From Ignavibacteriaceae bacterium (GTDB lineage: Bacteria; Bacteroidota; Ignavibacteria; Ignavibacteriales; Ignavibacteriaceae): DNA of 64,000 nt. The stretch lies in contig JACAFB010000010.1 in NCBI GenBank assembly GCA_013388545.1, forward strand, positions 62,001-126,000, read 5' to 3'. The notes beneath the pieces were generated by a model. It was not told the origin of the DNA. It did not search any database and saw only the letters and a list, made by a program, of their open reading frames with translations. Every line of letters begins with the position of its first letter. Positions within the stretch are counted from its first letter, which is position 1. This document shows, piece after piece, positions 34,268-44,753 of the stretch. The position numbers were made by a program, and so were the translations under genes.

Positions 34268-35257
34268 TCAATTAAATTTCTTTTTAATGAAAAAATCAAT
34301 TATTCCGCTGACAAATCCACAAGCATAAGAAAAATGCATTATTAAAATACTAATTGGAAGAAATTTTGCAACATTAAATCCAGATTTTTTTATCGATGAC
34401 AAGGAGTAAATCACCAAACTCAGCAAATAAATTCCCGGCAGAAGAATTCCGATAAACCAATATTTAGGATTTATCAAAAATGAAATTATAACTAATAAAA
34501 TTATCAAACTAAAAAAAACAGCAGGAACCAAATGCCTAAACGAAATTGGAATTTTATGAATCTTTAGAACTGCTGCTTTCCAGTACCCGTAATCAAAATA
34601 TTGACTGAATAATTTCTTTACTGAGTCGCGAACAAAATATTTAGCTTTAACTTTATTTGAGAGAAAAATTTTCTCGTTATTCTTAGTTAATCTGAAAGCA
34701 AATTCATCATCCTGATTTCGGATAAGCCTTTCATCAAAATAACCGTATTTCGTAAAAACTTCTTTTCGATATAAAGGGAAACACGCCATTTCTGCATAAC
34801 CCTCAAAATCAGGGAAACGATGAGCTGCATTTCCAACGCCAATCATGCTTGTCATTGAAATCGCAACTGCTTTTGCAAAATTATTTTGCCCTTCATGAAT
34901 TAACGGTCCTCCAATGCAAACGGCCTCGGGATGATCGCGGATGAGTTGAAGCGAATTGCAGATAAAGTCCTCACCGAATTCCGAATGAGCACCGAGAATC
35001 AGGATTAATTCGCCGGATGCGTTTTTCACACCCAGGTTTAGTGCAACCGGTGTAATTTTTTGTGGGTTATCTATTATTCTTAGGGAATTATAACTTTTTT
35101 GAAGGTCGAAAAGTATTTCACGAGTACCGTCATCACTCATTCCGTCAACAACAAGCACTTCAAACTGATCATCAATTTTTTTTTGGTTGAATATTGTAGT
35201 GATTGTTTCTCTGATAAATCTTTTTTCGTTTCTGCAAGGAATGATTATTGAAAGCAT
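34268..35257 (-). CDS. Glycosyltransferase family 2
   Basis: 329 residues. The GT-A N-terminal domain starts MLSIIIPCRNEKRFIRETI, with VLVVDGMSDDGTREIL near residue 37 and the acceptor-side RNQDDEFAFRL near 165. About three membrane helices occupy the C-terminal third (about residues 235-325). This layout (catalytic domain, then membrane helices) resembles ExoA-type or succinoglycan glycosyltransferases. It sits 10 bases downstream of a GT4, in the polysaccharide run. Confidence 0.88.
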   Translation of the reverse strand: MLSIIIPCRNEKRFIRETITTIFNQKKIDDQFEVLVVDGMSDDGTREILFDLQKSYNSLRIIDNPQKITPVALNLGVKNASGELILILGAHSEFGEDFICNSLQLIRDHPEAVCIGGPLIHEGQNNFAKAVAISMTSMIGVGNAAHRFPDFEGYAEMACFPLYRKEVFTKYGYFDERLIRNQDDEFAFRLTKNNEKIFLSNKVKAKYFVRDSVKKLFSQYFDYGYWKAAVLKIHKIPISFRHLVPAVFFSLIILLVIISFLINPKYWFIGILLPGIYLLSLVIYSLSSIKKSGFNVAKFLPISILIMHFSYACGFVSGIIDFFIKKKFN

Positions 35258-35267
35258 TAAATTAAAA

Positions 35268-36371
35268 TTACTTTTTATGGTTTCTTAATAAAAGTTCATA
35301 ATAATTAACTAGCTGAGACAGATTTTTTGAGAAATTAAATTTCTCTTCGGCAGTTTTTCTTGCATTGGCTGAATATGTGTCTCTCAATGATTTATCATTC
35401 ATAAATTTTTCAATAGCCAAAGCGAGACTTTCTGCATCAGCCGGTGGAACCAAAATACCGTTAAAGCCATTTTCAATTATCTCATTAAAACCCGGAGTGG
35501 TTGTTGCTACTATTGGCTTGGCACAAGCCATAGCTTCAATTACCGAAACACCGAAACTTTCGTGCAAAGACGGGAAAACCGAAACATCCAGCATATTATG
35601 ATATCGACTGATATCACTATATGAAACATAGCCAATAAATTTGATTCTTTCGCCAAGGTCTAACTGAGCAGCAAGTCTTTCCAGCTCTTCTTTTTGAGTT
35701 CCCTTTCCAACGATAATAAGTTCAGTTTTTTTCTCCGGATGTTTTTCTAAAATTATTTTGAACGCTTTGATCAGGAAATCTATACCATAAATTTTTTCAA
35801 GAGATTTGATGGTCCCGATTCTGAAAGTTTCTTTTTCTCCACCCGGTTGCGGTTTGAACTCATTCACATCAACGCCGTAATTTACTACGCTAACTTTATT
35901 TGAAGTAAATTTCATTGTTTGCTGCTTCATCGCTTCACTTGTTGATAATATCATATCTGCTTTTTTAAGTGTGTATCGAGTCAGCTTTCTGGTCAAAATA
36001 TTTTTTTCAGGAAATTGATAAATATCTGTTCCCCAAACCGAAACTAAATATGGATGAAAATTTACTGCAGTGCCGATGAATCCATAGCTGGACAATGAGA
36101 ATGAATGAAGAATATCAGGATTATATTTTTTTATTTGCCTTTTAATAAAAGGAATTGATAACAGGTAAAGTGATTTTAAGTAATTGCCGGAAGATTTATG
36201 CTTCAGCTTAGAAGCAATATTAAAAACACTAATTTCAATTTCAGGATTGTATTCAGAAGAATCGAAGTTATTCAGACTGATAATTCTCACATCACAACCA
36301 TAATTTGATAGACCATTAGCCCATTTGATTGTGTGAGCCGAAGCAGCATCCGATAAAAGCAGCAGTTTCAT
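35268..36371 (-). CDS. Glycosyltransferase family 4
   Basis: 367 residues of GT-B fold. The N-terminal half has WANGLSNYGCDVRII and HSFSLSSYGF. The donor-binding C-terminal half has KYIGYVSYSDISRYHNMLDV-type sequence, then the ExxxxxxxE donor motif in SLHESFGVSVIEAMACAKPIVA near residue 280. It transfers a sugar to a lipid-linked intermediate on the cytoplasmic face. It lies 8 bases downstream of the polymerase/ligase gene. Confidence 0.9.
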   Translation of the reverse strand: MKLLLLSDAASAHTIKWANGLSNYGCDVRIISLNNFDSSEYNPEIEISVFNIASKLKHKSSGNYLKSLYLLSIPFIKRQIKKYNPDILHSFSLSSYGFIGTAVNFHPYLVSVWGTDIYQFPEKNILTRKLTRYTLKKADMILSTSEAMKQQTMKFTSNKVSVVNYGVDVNEFKPQPGGEKETFRIGTIKSLEKIYGIDFLIKAFKIILEKHPEKKTELIIVGKGTQKEELERLAAQLDLGERIKFIGYVSYSDISRYHNMLDVSVFPSLHESFGVSVIEAMACAKPIVATTTPGFNEIIENGFNGILVPPADAESLALAIEKFMNDKSLRDTYSANARKTAEEKFNFSKNLSQLVNYYELLLRNHKK

Positions 36372-36379
36372 AAAGTGAT

Positions 36380-37777
36380 TTATAATAAGCTTTCAGTTTT
36401 TATTTGTGATAAATGAATCAGTATTATAAAACAAATCCAGAATGGTAAATCAGTTGTAATATATCCATAATTTATCAATCCTAATCCCTCAAAAAAGGCA
36501 CGAACAAACAAGCCTGTGCCAACTGCAATAATTCCAGAAGAAATAGTGTAATAAGATTGATTCACTTCTTTGAATTTTTTTAGAAGCGGGATTCCCACAG
36601 AATAAAATATTACGGGTAATAAAACCGCACTTAATAATCCAAGGATACCCATATCAGAAAAGAATACTAAAAAGAAATTGTGAGATGAATTGCTGCCGCC
36701 TGTAATTTCGTTAATGCGAGTGATCATACTTCCATGCCAGCTTCCTAAGAGCACCGGGATATAATTAAATACTTCATACTTAAAAGATCCGGGCCCTAAT
36801 CCAAAAATCGGATTGTCACTAATAATATTCCAGGAAAGTTTCCAAAAAACATCTCTCGAAGCGACACCTTCTTCAAGCCGCAGTAAAAGAGTAATCAGGT
36901 TATTCATTGGTTGAATAAAGATGAAAGAGATAACTATTAACCCGAGAATTCCTAAAAACCATATGAGCATTTTTCTTTTTAGAATCAGAAATAATGTAAT
37001 CAAACTAACAGTAACTGAAATGAACGCCGATCGCGAGGTTGTAAGCAGCAATCCAACAAAAAGAAAAATAAATATAAAACTGATCAATCCTTTTTCACTT
37101 TTTCTTAATCCACTCTGGAATAAAACTGCTGCAGTAATTGGAATGGTTACGGCAAAATAACCACCCGTAGCATTAACATTACTAATTATACCTGAAATTC
37201 GCATATAAGTATTTCTGGCAAAATCTAAAAACCAGAAACCTGAACTAACAAATTCATAAATGACGCTTAAGGAAATAAGAAAACAAGTTATAATCAGTGC
37301 GCTCAACAGATTCTTTATATCATCTGACGTCTTTGTAAAAGAAAATAGGATGTAAACAATTATAAAAAAGACAAGTGTTCTGAGAGTAAGCTCGAAACCA
37401 GCAAACATATGATGTGAGTTGAGCGATGATAGTATTAAAGAAGCAAACAGCAGCAGCATATAATTTCTTATCAGCGATGGAACCGACTTGTAACTCCGCC
37501 AGTCAAAACCAAATTCCTTAAAGAAAAGGATGAATAATATTCCAATGCTATATAGTTGAACTATTGTACGTGCAGATACTCCGATATCACTTACTAATGT
37601 AAGTAATGCAACTATAGAAATTGCTACCAAAGTATTCCGGGAAGCATAAATAGTAATCAATAAAACCAGCAGCCCTATAATCAGATAAATAAGAAACGTA
37701 TTTACAAGGGCAAGCAACACTGCCACAGATAAAGAAAGCAGAAATAATAATCTATATTCTTTTATGTAAGAATGCAT
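36380..37777 (-). CDS. O-antigen ligase / polymerase (Wzy/WaaL family)
   Basis: 465 residues with about ten to twelve membrane helices and a large periplasmic loop near residues 325-370. That loop contains FGLGPGSFKYE and SNSSHNFFLVFFSDMGILGL, the Wzy_C/O-antigen ligase signature with the conserved H-N. It would polymerise or attach the repeat units on the periplasmic side. Only one such gene is seen, so polymerase and ligase roles cannot be told apart. It abuts the GT9 gene (shared base 37777). Confidence 0.88.
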   Translation of the reverse strand: MHSYIKEYRLLFLLSLSVAVLLALVNTFLIYLIIGLLVLLITIYASRNTLVAISIVALLTLVSDIGVSARTIVQLYSIGILFILFFKEFGFDWRSYKSVPSLIRNYMLLLFASLILSSLNSHHMFAGFELTLRTLVFFIIVYILFSFTKTSDDIKNLLSALIITCFLISLSVIYEFVSSGFWFLDFARNTYMRISGIISNVNATGGYFAVTIPITAAVLFQSGLRKSEKGLISFIFIFLFVGLLLTTSRSAFISVTVSLITLFLILKRKMLIWFLGILGLIVISFIFIQPMNNLITLLLRLEEGVASRDVFWKLSWNIISDNPIFGLGPGSFKYEVFNYIPVLLGSWHGSMITRINEITGGSNSSHNFFLVFFSDMGILGLLSAVLLPVIFYSVGIPLLKKFKEVNQSYYTISSGIIAVGTGLFVRAFFEGLGLINYGYITTDLPFWICFIILIHLSQIKTESLL

Positions 37778-38928
37778 TAAAGTTTCTTTTTCTGAATATT
37801 TTGTTTGTTAAGAAACTCCAGGACAGCACTTTTCACTTCATCTGAACTGACTAAATTCAAACAATCGTGGGTAGGACAATATATTCCACCCAAAGTAAAG
37901 CAAACCTTTTCATCTTTAGCGGAACATATCAATCTTTTTTGATAATAACTATGATTTTCACCAAATGGCAGTGAATATTTTGGATTTGTAGGCCCATAAA
38001 TTGTAAAAGTAGGTTTCCCCAGGAGTGCCGCAATATAGGTTGGGCCTGAATCATTAGAGATGAAGACTGAACAATCCCGAATTACACTTATTAAATCATC
38101 CATCGTTCTGGTAAAAGTCAATTTAATATTTAACCTTCTGATTTCATCTGTTACATCCGGAGGTATGAAATCATCCGGAGATATTATTTCAACCTCAAAT
38201 TCATCATTTAATGAAGCAGCAAGTTCTATAAACTTTTTCAAACCCCACTCTTTAGCTTTTCTAATTGCAAAAGGATGGATTAAAATTTTTTTATCAGGTT
38301 TTATGTCAACAGGAAAATTATATATCTCCGAACTACGTTCAAATCTTTCAGTTAAACTTACAACATCAAGATATATATCCATAAAATGTGGAGCTGTTCT
38401 TAAAGGTCCAAATGATGAGTAAACTGATTTAAAGTAACGAGAATTACAACCAACAATTTTTTTTGCTCCGGATCTGAAGATTAAAGTTGCAGAAATAACC
38501 GAGCAGGTAAAATCAAAAATGATTTCTGGTTTAGTTTTATTAAAAGTTTTTCTGATCCGTGAACTGGCTATCCTCCTCCCAAAACTAAATTCACTTCTTT
38601 CTATTGTATGAATATTGATATTATTAAACTGCAATGCATAAATTGGTTTTGATTCGGGGAAACAAAAAACGTTTATCACATATTCTGAATAATTATTAAC
38701 CAGAATTCTTAGAGCAGGAATTGAAAATACCGTGTCTCCAATTCTCAACAAAGAAATTACTGCCAACGTTTTACTGTCATTTTTCTTTTTAAGCCTGGCT
38801 ACTTTCCAGATCAAGTTTAAAATCAATTGCAGCAAGACACCTGGTAATTTATTATTCGCGAAAAAAAAAGAAAACTTAAACCTGTAATCCTTATCTTCAA
38901 AGTAATATCTTTCTTTAATGGCTGACAT
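37777..38928 (-). CDS. Glycosyltransferase family 9 (heptosyltransferase-like)
   Basis: 383 residues. LLRIGDTVFSIPALRIL near residue 57 is the N-terminal GT9 motif. FISNDSGPTYIAALLGKPTFTIYGPTNP near residue 293 is the strongly conserved donor site. The C-terminus has a CSAKDEKVCFTLGGIYCPTHDCL stretch with several Cys, common in lipopolysaccharide heptosyltransferases. It probably adds a heptose or related sugar to the lipopolysaccharide core or a lipid-linked glycan. It is the first gene of the minus-strand run reaching to 31757. Confidence 0.87.
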   Translation of the reverse strand: MSAIKERYYFEDKDYRFKFSFFFANNKLPGVLLQLILNLIWKVARLKKKNDSKTLAVISLLRIGDTVFSIPALRILVNNYSEYVINVFCFPESKPIYALQFNNINIHTIERSEFSFGRRIASSRIRKTFNKTKPEIIFDFTCSVISATLIFRSGAKKIVGCNSRYFKSVYSSFGPLRTAPHFMDIYLDVVSLTERFERSSEIYNFPVDIKPDKKILIHPFAIRKAKEWGLKKFIELAASLNDEFEVEIISPDDFIPPDVTDEIRRLNIKLTFTRTMDDLISVIRDCSVFISNDSGPTYIAALLGKPTFTIYGPTNPKYSLPFGENHSYYQKRLICSAKDEKVCFTLGGIYCPTHDCLNLVSSDEVKSAVLEFLNKQNIQKKKL

Positions 38929-38976
38929 AATTACCAGGTTAAATATATTAATTTTTTCAATTCAAGTATAAAAATC

Positions 38977-39138
38977 CTAAAGGCGTAATAACTTTCTGAA
39001 AACAATTTTTCTTCCTTTTCTTGAAAATAAAAATAAAAAAAAACGCAAGGCCAACAAACAATTATCAGGTATTATCCCTGAGAATGCTAAAGCCAGACCG
39101 ATCGGCAAGCTAATTACCTGGAAGGTCTGAATAAGCAA
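38977..39138 (-). pseudogene. Possible short open frame or gene remnant without ATG
   Basis: In the 283-base gap between the GT9 and asparagine-synthase-like genes, the minus strand is open for about 67 codons ending at 38977. The best start is a TTG at 39138, giving 53 residues with a hydrophobic core (VISLPIGLALAFSGIIP) and a basic end (FSRKGRKIVFRKLLRL). There is no ATG and no ribosome-binding site. It may be a short membrane peptide, a remnant of a lost polysaccharide gene, or chance. The rest of the gap is AT-rich with no other signal. Confidence 0.2.
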
Positions 39139-39211
39139 GAATATTTCATAAAGAATAACTTTAATTTTATTTTTAATTAAATAAAATATTTAACCATTGC
39201 AAATAACCCTA

Positions 39212-41032
39212 ATGGCTGGTATTAGTATCGTTAAAACAACAGATGGCTTAAAAAATCAAATCTCATCATTAAAAAATGCGTTAGATAAATTACTTTATCT
39301 TAAAAGCTATTCCTCAAATATTATCGTTAATGAAGATGATATTTTTATTGGTTCCTGCAAATATCCGGAGTATCCGATAAGCTCCTTAGAGAGAGAGGGA
39401 AGATTTATCATAATTGAAGGCAAAATTTATAATAAAACTGAAATGCAGGTAGCTGACGAGTTAAATTCTATTCTGACCAGATTCTCGGAAAGCCATTTAA
39501 AAAATTGGCTGTTAACTACTGACGGAGATTTTCTGATTTATTTATATGATAAAGTGAACAAATCGCTGCATGTTGTAAATGATGCATTAGGAAGACTGCC
39601 AATCTATTATAAGCATTCAGGTAATAAGCTTATAATATCAAGATACTTCAGGTTCATAACGGAAATAGAAAAAAAAGTAAGTTTTGATTTGATCGGAATG
39701 GGTGAATATTTACTTTTAGGCTATTTACTTGGACAGAGAACTTTGTTTGCTGATATAAAACAACTCAGACCAGGGTCCCTGATCAAATCAGATGAAAAAG
39801 GTTTTTCAGTACGTGTAATTAATAATTTCAATTTTGAGGAAAGAGATCATCGCAATAAAAACTTTTCAGCAATAATTGATGACCTGTCGTCATTATTTAC
39901 AGAATCCTGTTCTAATAGACTAAGTAATGGCAAACATAATCTGATTGCTCTAAGCAGCGGAATGGACTCAAGAACGGTAGCAGCTTGTCTTTACAAGAAT
40001 AAAATTCCATTCTCAACTGCAACAATGGTTTTCGAAAACGGAGCAGCTAAAGAAGAAATTGAATATGCCGGGAAAATTGCCAACTTGTTTAATGTAGAGT
40101 GGAAACAAATGTATATAAAACCTCCTGTCGGAAGCGATGTGTACACTCTCCTGCGTCTGAAAGAAGGAATGAACTTCCTCGCCACTGCATTTATTCTTCC
40201 CTTTTATTATCAATTGTTTGAAAATTTTAATACTAATTTCAATTTTATTACAGGTGATAAATCTGACAAAGTTACATTATCATATGATAATCCTATTGAT
40301 AAATTTAAATCTATCGAAGAGTTGATTGATTACATATTGGGTGAACATTCGATGATAACAATTGACGAAGTTTGCTCACTTCTTAATGTTCATAAAGACG
40401 ATATCCTGAATGATCTTGCATCGCTGTTGGAATCTTATCCCGAGAAAGATTTATCGCAAAAGTATATTCATTTCAGAGCAATAGAAAAATCTCATAAGCT
40501 TGCCTTTCATGGTGATGACAGGCATAAAAGATTTTTATGGAGTTATTGCCCTTTAACTTCAACTCCATTTGTGAATTACCTTTTCAATTGCTCTGACGAA
40601 ACAAAAAAAATGCATAAGCTCTTCATTGCACTTCTGCAGAGTTTTTCAAAGGAAGCTGCTGACATTACATACACAAACTTTAAAGCTCCAATTACTTCTA
40701 TTAAAGGAAAGCTTTTTATGATGGCAGTTTATTACCTCTATTCAAGAACAGGCTTTAAACTCAGGGGCCGTATCAAAGAAGCTTTTTTCGGAGGCAATCC
40801 TTTCATCAAGAGCGGATCTATTTTCTTTGATTGCATTGATCAACAGCTCAAAACCACCAACAATATTCAGCAGTACTTCAAAATTACGGAAGCCGCTCAA
40901 TTAAAATCTTACAGAATGGTTGCTCTTCAGTCTATCTTTACTCTGACATCATTAATCGAGGACTTTTTAATGGGAGATAGTACTCTTCTTAAATATAGTA
41001 ACGATCCCTTCGATCATATGAAAGTAAATTAG
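39212..41032 (+). CDS. Asparagine-synthase-like protein lacking the glutaminase cysteine
   Basis: About 606 residues from the ATG at 39212, starting MAGISIVKTTDG; a TTG at 39197 would add five residues. The layout is that of AsnB: an N-terminal glutamine amidotransferase-like domain (about 1-220, with TDGDFLIYLYDKVNKSLHVV) and a C-terminal ATP-pyrophosphatase domain with LSSGMDSR near residue 250. The Cys expected after Met is Ala here, so glutamine hydrolysis is unlikely. It is the only plus-strand gene inside the polysaccharide locus. AsnB homologues in such loci may amidate uronic acids, but this is not shown. Confidence 0.8.
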   Translation: MAGISIVKTTDGLKNQISSLKNALDKLLYLKSYSSNIIVNEDDIFIGSCKYPEYPISSLEREGRFIIIEGKIYNKTEMQVADELNSILTRFSESHLKNWLLTTDGDFLIYLYDKVNKSLHVVNDALGRLPIYYKHSGNKLIISRYFRFITEIEKKVSFDLIGMGEYLLLGYLLGQRTLFADIKQLRPGSLIKSDEKGFSVRVINNFNFEERDHRNKNFSAIIDDLSSLFTESCSNRLSNGKHNLIALSSGMDSRTVAACLYKNKIPFSTATMVFENGAAKEEIEYAGKIANLFNVEWKQMYIKPPVGSDVYTLLRLKEGMNFLATAFILPFYYQLFENFNTNFNFITGDKSDKVTLSYDNPIDKFKSIEELIDYILGEHSMITIDEVCSLLNVHKDDILNDLASLLESYPEKDLSQKYIHFRAIEKSHKLAFHGDDRHKRFLWSYCPLTSTPFVNYLFNCSDETKKMHKLFIALLQSFSKEAADITYTNFKAPITSIKGKLFMMAVYYLYSRTGFKLRGRIKEAFFGGNPFIKSGSIFFDCIDQQLKTTNNIQQYFKITEAAQLKSYRMVALQSIFTLTSLIEDFLMGDSTLLKYSNDPFDHMKVN

Positions 41033-41088
41033 GTTTATAAGAGAACGTATCTTCTGTTAACTGTCCCCGCCTGATTTATTGGCCGGAT

Positions 41089-42624
41089 TTATTTTAATGA
41101 AATCAATTTAACTTTAAAAACTGACAGAAGGAGTTCAATTGATTTTAAGTTTAACAGAATTGCGTTTATAAAAAAAACTGCAGAAAAAAGGATGATCGAA
41201 AGTAAACCGTTTAATACTACTGATTTTGTGACAGAATTAATGCCGGAAACAGTTACAAACAAAAAACTAATTAAACCAATTGCTACTATAAAAATTAATT
41301 CCTTTAAAAAATTTTTTAGTGAAGCTGCTTTAAGTTTATAAACTGTGATCAAAAATGCAGAGATAAAAAAGAAGAGAAAGCTAAATACTGTTCCTAAGGC
41401 CAATCCTAAATGCTGATAATAATGAACCAACACAAAATTAAGCACAACTTTTATAATACAGCCGGCTACTGTAATCAGTGCAAGCTGTTTTATCATATTA
41501 CTGCTGTATAATAACTTATTCAAAACCGAGTAAGAAGAATAAAATAACAGGCTGATAGAGTAAATTTTCAAAACTTCAAAAGTTATTTTGCTGTCATCCG
41601 AAGTAAATGCACCTCTCATAAAAAGCAACTGGATAATCACATCACCATAAAAGAAAAAAATAAATGTTATTGGTATGAACAGAAAAGAATTAACAGTAAA
41701 AAAATTATTCAGCTTACTCGACAATTCATCTATTGACCCAAGGCTAAAAGTACGACTAAGGTGCGGGAAAATTGCGATAGAGATTGCCATAGAAATGATC
41801 GAAACCGGAAGGAGATAGACATTGAATGCATAGTTTAATGCCGCAACAGACCCTGCAGGCACGTATTCATATAGAATTCTGTCAGCAATTAAGTATACCT
41901 GACTAATAGCTTCAATAAGAATAACCAGCAGAAATGAAAAGTTTAGTGAGAATAATTTTGCCCGTTTTCTAAACAAGTAATTTATACTAAAAATCCTGCG
42001 AACATAAAATAACAAATAGCCCAGCTGAAGTATTGTTCCGATAACATATCCGGCTGGAATTGAGTAAATGCCAATTTCTTTCGTTGAGATTATTACTAAA
42101 AAAATAACGCTGACATTAAGAAGTAACTGTGAAAATGAAGGAAACTTAAATTCCAGCTCAGCTTGAAGATATGCTGCCAAAACAGAAACAGCTGCATTCA
42201 ATGGAATAGTAATAATAAATATCCTGAAAATTTTTACCGTGGAAAGAATAGAATTACTATCCGAGCCTGAGAAATAAAGTCCGATTATGGATTCAGCGAA
42301 AAAGAAGAAAATCAGGAAAACTAAAAAACCAATTAGAACAAAAGACCAAAAAGTTCTTGATAAGAATTCAATCGATTCATCTGAGGAACTTTCTTTTAAT
42401 CTATTATAATTTGGAATTAAATAATTTTGCGCAATATAAAGAACTACAGTATTGATTGTTACAGGAAGAACGGTGCTTAAAAGATACTGATCGAATTGTG
42501 AGCTTAAACCGAAATAATTTGCGAAAATAATCTCTCTGAAGAATCCAACACCTCTGCTTAATAATCCAACTCCGGTAATTAAGATCGAAGCTCCTGCAAT
42601 GGTGGAGGTAAATTTCTTCGTCAT
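41089..42624 (-). CDS. MurJ/Wzx-type lipid-linked oligosaccharide flippase
   Basis: 511 residues with about 13-14 membrane helices. The MVF/MurJ-like N-terminus is GLLSRGVGFFREIIFANYFG, with DQYLLSTVLP following. Later come ALNYAFNVYLLPVSIISMAI and IQLLFMRGAFTSDD, typical of MurJ. In a polysaccharide locus it more likely flips the lipid-linked repeat unit, although a true MurJ cannot be excluded. It lies 6 bases downstream of the UDP-xylose-synthase-like gene and converges with the asparagine-synthase-like gene. Confidence 0.85.
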   Translation of the reverse strand: MTKKFTSTIAGASILITGVGLLSRGVGFFREIIFANYFGLSSQFDQYLLSTVLPVTINTVVLYIAQNYLIPNYNRLKESSSDESIEFLSRTFWSFVLIGFLVFLIFFFFAESIIGLYFSGSDSNSILSTVKIFRIFIITIPLNAAVSVLAAYLQAELEFKFPSFSQLLLNVSVIFLVIISTKEIGIYSIPAGYVIGTILQLGYLLFYVRRIFSINYLFRKRAKLFSLNFSFLLVILIEAISQVYLIADRILYEYVPAGSVAALNYAFNVYLLPVSIISMAISIAIFPHLSRTFSLGSIDELSSKLNNFFTVNSFLFIPITFIFFFYGDVIIQLLFMRGAFTSDDSKITFEVLKIYSISLLFYSSYSVLNKLLYSSNMIKQLALITVAGCIIKVVLNFVLVHYYQHLGLALGTVFSFLFFFISAFLITVYKLKAASLKNFLKELIFIVAIGLISFLFVTVSGINSVTKSVVLNGLLSIILFSAVFFINAILLNLKSIELLLSVFKVKLISLK

Positions 42625-42630
42625 AAATTT

Positions 42631-43578
42631 TTATGCAGGAGGAACCATTTTCTTAAAAAAATCTACCGTTATTTTTAATCCCTCTGCTCTACCGATTTTT
42701 GGCCGCCAGTTTAAAAGTGAGATTGCTTTTCTGATATCAGGCTGCCTGACTTTAGGATCATCCTCTGGTAAATCGACAAAAATGATTTTACTCTTGGAGT
42801 TTGTCAGCTTAATTACTTCTTCAGCAAATTCCCTGATTGTAATTTCATCGGGATTGCCAATGTTTACCGGATTTACTTCATTGCTCATTAAAAGCTTATA
42901 GATACCATCAATTAAATCTGAAACATAGCAGAAGCTTCGTGTCTGAGAACCATCACCAAACACCGTAATGTCCTCACCTTTCAAAGCTTGTGATACAAAA
43001 GTTGGTAAAGCTCTTCCGTCATTTAATCGCATTCGCGGTCCATAGGTATTAAAGATACGGACTATCCTTGTATCAATTCCATGGTAACGATGATAAGCCA
43101 TTGTAATAGCTTCAGCAAATCTTTTGGCTTCATCATAAACTCCTCTTGGCCCAATCGGATTTACGTTGCCCCAATAATCTTCACTTTGCGGATGAATTTC
43201 AGGATCGCCGTAAACCTCTGAAGTGGATGCGAGGAGAAATCGTGCTTTTTTCTCCTTTGCAAGTCCTAAAATCTTGTGAGTTCCCAGAGAACCAACTTTA
43301 AGAGTCTGAATAGGAAGCTTTAAATAATCAATTGGGCTTGCCGGTGAGGCAAAGTGTAAAATATAGTCTATTCTGCCCGGAAGGTAAGTATATTCTGTAA
43401 CATCATGTTTAATGAACTGAAAGTTTTCATTGCCGAAAAGATGAGAAATATTTTCAGCTGAACCGGTGATAAGATTATCAATACAAATAACTTTTAATCC
43501 CTCTTTAATTAATCTATCACAAAGATGAGAACCAAGGAATCCGGCGCCGCCTGTAACTACGGCAGTATATTTAAACAT
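42631..43578 (-). CDS. UDP-glucuronate decarboxylase (UDP-xylose synthase-like) NAD-dependent epimerase/dehydratase
   Basis: 315 residues of extended SDR type. [15 protein letters not shown] lies near residue 9, [13 protein letters not shown] near 73, the catalytic Ser in [12 protein letters not shown], and Tyr/Lys in [10 protein letters not shown] near 148. The FASPASP and [12 protein letters not shown] segments are specific to UDP-glucuronate decarboxylases rather than glucose 4,6-dehydratases. It makes UDP-xylose (or the 4-keto-pentose) for surface glycans. It sits between Wzz and the flippase with gaps of 5-6 bases. Confidence 0.9.
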   Translation of the reverse strand: MFKYTAVVTGGAGFLGSHLCDRLIKEGLKVICIDNLITGSAENISHLFGNENFQFIKHDVTEYTYLPGRIDYILHFASPASPIDYLKLPIQTLKVGSLGTHKILGLAKEKKARFLLASTSEVYGDPEIHPQSEDYWGNVNPIGPRGVYDEAKRFAEAITMAYHRYHGIDTRIVRIFNTYGPRMRLNDGRALPTFVSQALKGEDITVFGDGSQTRSFCYVSDLIDGIYKLLMSNEVNPVNIGNPDEITIREFAEEVIKLTNSKSKIIFVDLPEDDPKVRQPDIRKAISLLNWRPKIGRAEGLKITVDFFKKMVPPA

Positions 43579-43583
43579 TTTTT

Positions 43584-44753
43584 CTAGTTGCCTCTAACTT
43601 TCTTTTTAAGCTGAATAATCTGTTTATCTTTTAGGACAAAATAAATTGACAGAAGAAGGAAAATAAAAACTCCGCCGAGCACCGATGAAAAAATAACTCT
43701 TGGGCCAGAAGCTTTTAATGGAGGAATTGCTTTATCAAGCACATCAACAGTTGGCAGGTCGCGGTTCTCCTGTATTTTTTCTTTGTAGTACTGCTGTTGA
43801 AGAAGAAGATAAACTTCATTCTGAATTTTAACCTCTCTTAAAATAGCTGCAAGCTTCTTACCAAGCTCGGGAACTTCTTTAAAGGCAAGCAGATAATCCT
43901 GATTACCAAGTTCCATTTTATTGTATTGTTCTTTTAACTGCTCAAGTTTTTTCTTAAGAGCGATAATTGTTTTATTGTCTTCTCTTAAATTTGATTCGAG
44001 TAATCCGATCTGAACTTCAGTATTCACAATTTCAGTTTTTAATTTTGCGGCAGCATCAATTGCAGCAGAGATTTGTTCAGGAAGTGAAACAGTTTTATTC
44101 TTGTTCTGAAATATCATTAACTCATTTTCAGCCGAATCAAGTTTAGCTTTTGTAAACTTTATCTGCTCTTCAATATATTCGCGCGCTTTTTTAGCTTTTG
44201 ATGTAAGCTTTTCACGATTGATTTTATCCAATGCTTCAACAAAAGTATTCGAAAGTTTTGCTGAAAACTTTTTTACCGAGTCTATATTGGCAAAAAACAC
44301 TGGCAGAAAGGAGGTCTTAGTCTCAACTGTAAGAGTAATAATTCCTTCTTTGTTTAAAGAGAGTTCTAAATTTTCAAGCAATTTACCTGCAGCTTCGTAT
44401 TCATTCTTTGAATCAAAATAATCAATAAGATTCAGTTTTTTTACTACATATTCTGCAGCAGACCTGCTCTTGAGCATTTCCATAAAGAGCTGTGAGTTCG
44501 CATTCGTTAAACCGCCAGTGATTAAGTTTGAAAAATCCTGTCCCCCAATTAGTCCTCCGAAAGATCCGAATTTATTATCCTGTGCGGGAGGCAAAATTGT
44601 AACAGGAGCTTTATAAGTTATAGGATAAACGAAAAATAAAATCAGAAAGATTAAAACAGTTGAAAAGAAAGTAATCTTTAAGATCGGGTTTTTATAAAAT
44701 AGAATAGTATTAAATATTTCGCGTAGAGTCAATTTAGTTCCTCGATGCAACAA
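43584..44753 (-). CDS. Polysaccharide chain-length determinant (Wzz family)
   Basis: 389 residues with one membrane helix at each end (about 22-45 and 355-378), flanking a periplasmic region with long coiled-coil segments. The N-terminal [15 protein letters not shown] and the C-terminal [14 protein letters not shown] with a proline-rich turn are typical Wzz motifs. There is no tyrosine kinase domain. It controls the length of the exported polysaccharide together with the overlapping Wza-like gene, with which it shares 20 bases. Confidence 0.88.
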   Translation of the reverse strand: MLHRGTKLTLREIFNTILFYKNPILKITFFSTVLIFLILFFVYPITYKAPVTILPPAQDNKFGSFGGLIGGQDFSNLITGGLTNANSQLFMEMLKSRSAAEYVVKKLNLIDYFDSKNEYEAAGKLLENLELSLNKEGIITLTVETKTSFLPVFFANIDSVKKFSAKLSNTFVEALDKINREKLTSKAKKAREYIEEQIKFTKAKLDSAENELMIFQNKNKTVSLPEQISAAIDAAAKLKTEIVNTEVQIGLLESNLREDNKTIIALKKKLEQLKEQYNKMELGNQDYLLAFKEVPELGKKLAAILREVKIQNEVYLLLQQQYYKEKIQENRDLPTVDVLDKAIPPLKASGPRVIFSSVLGGVFIFLLLSIYFVLKDKQIIQLKKKVRGN

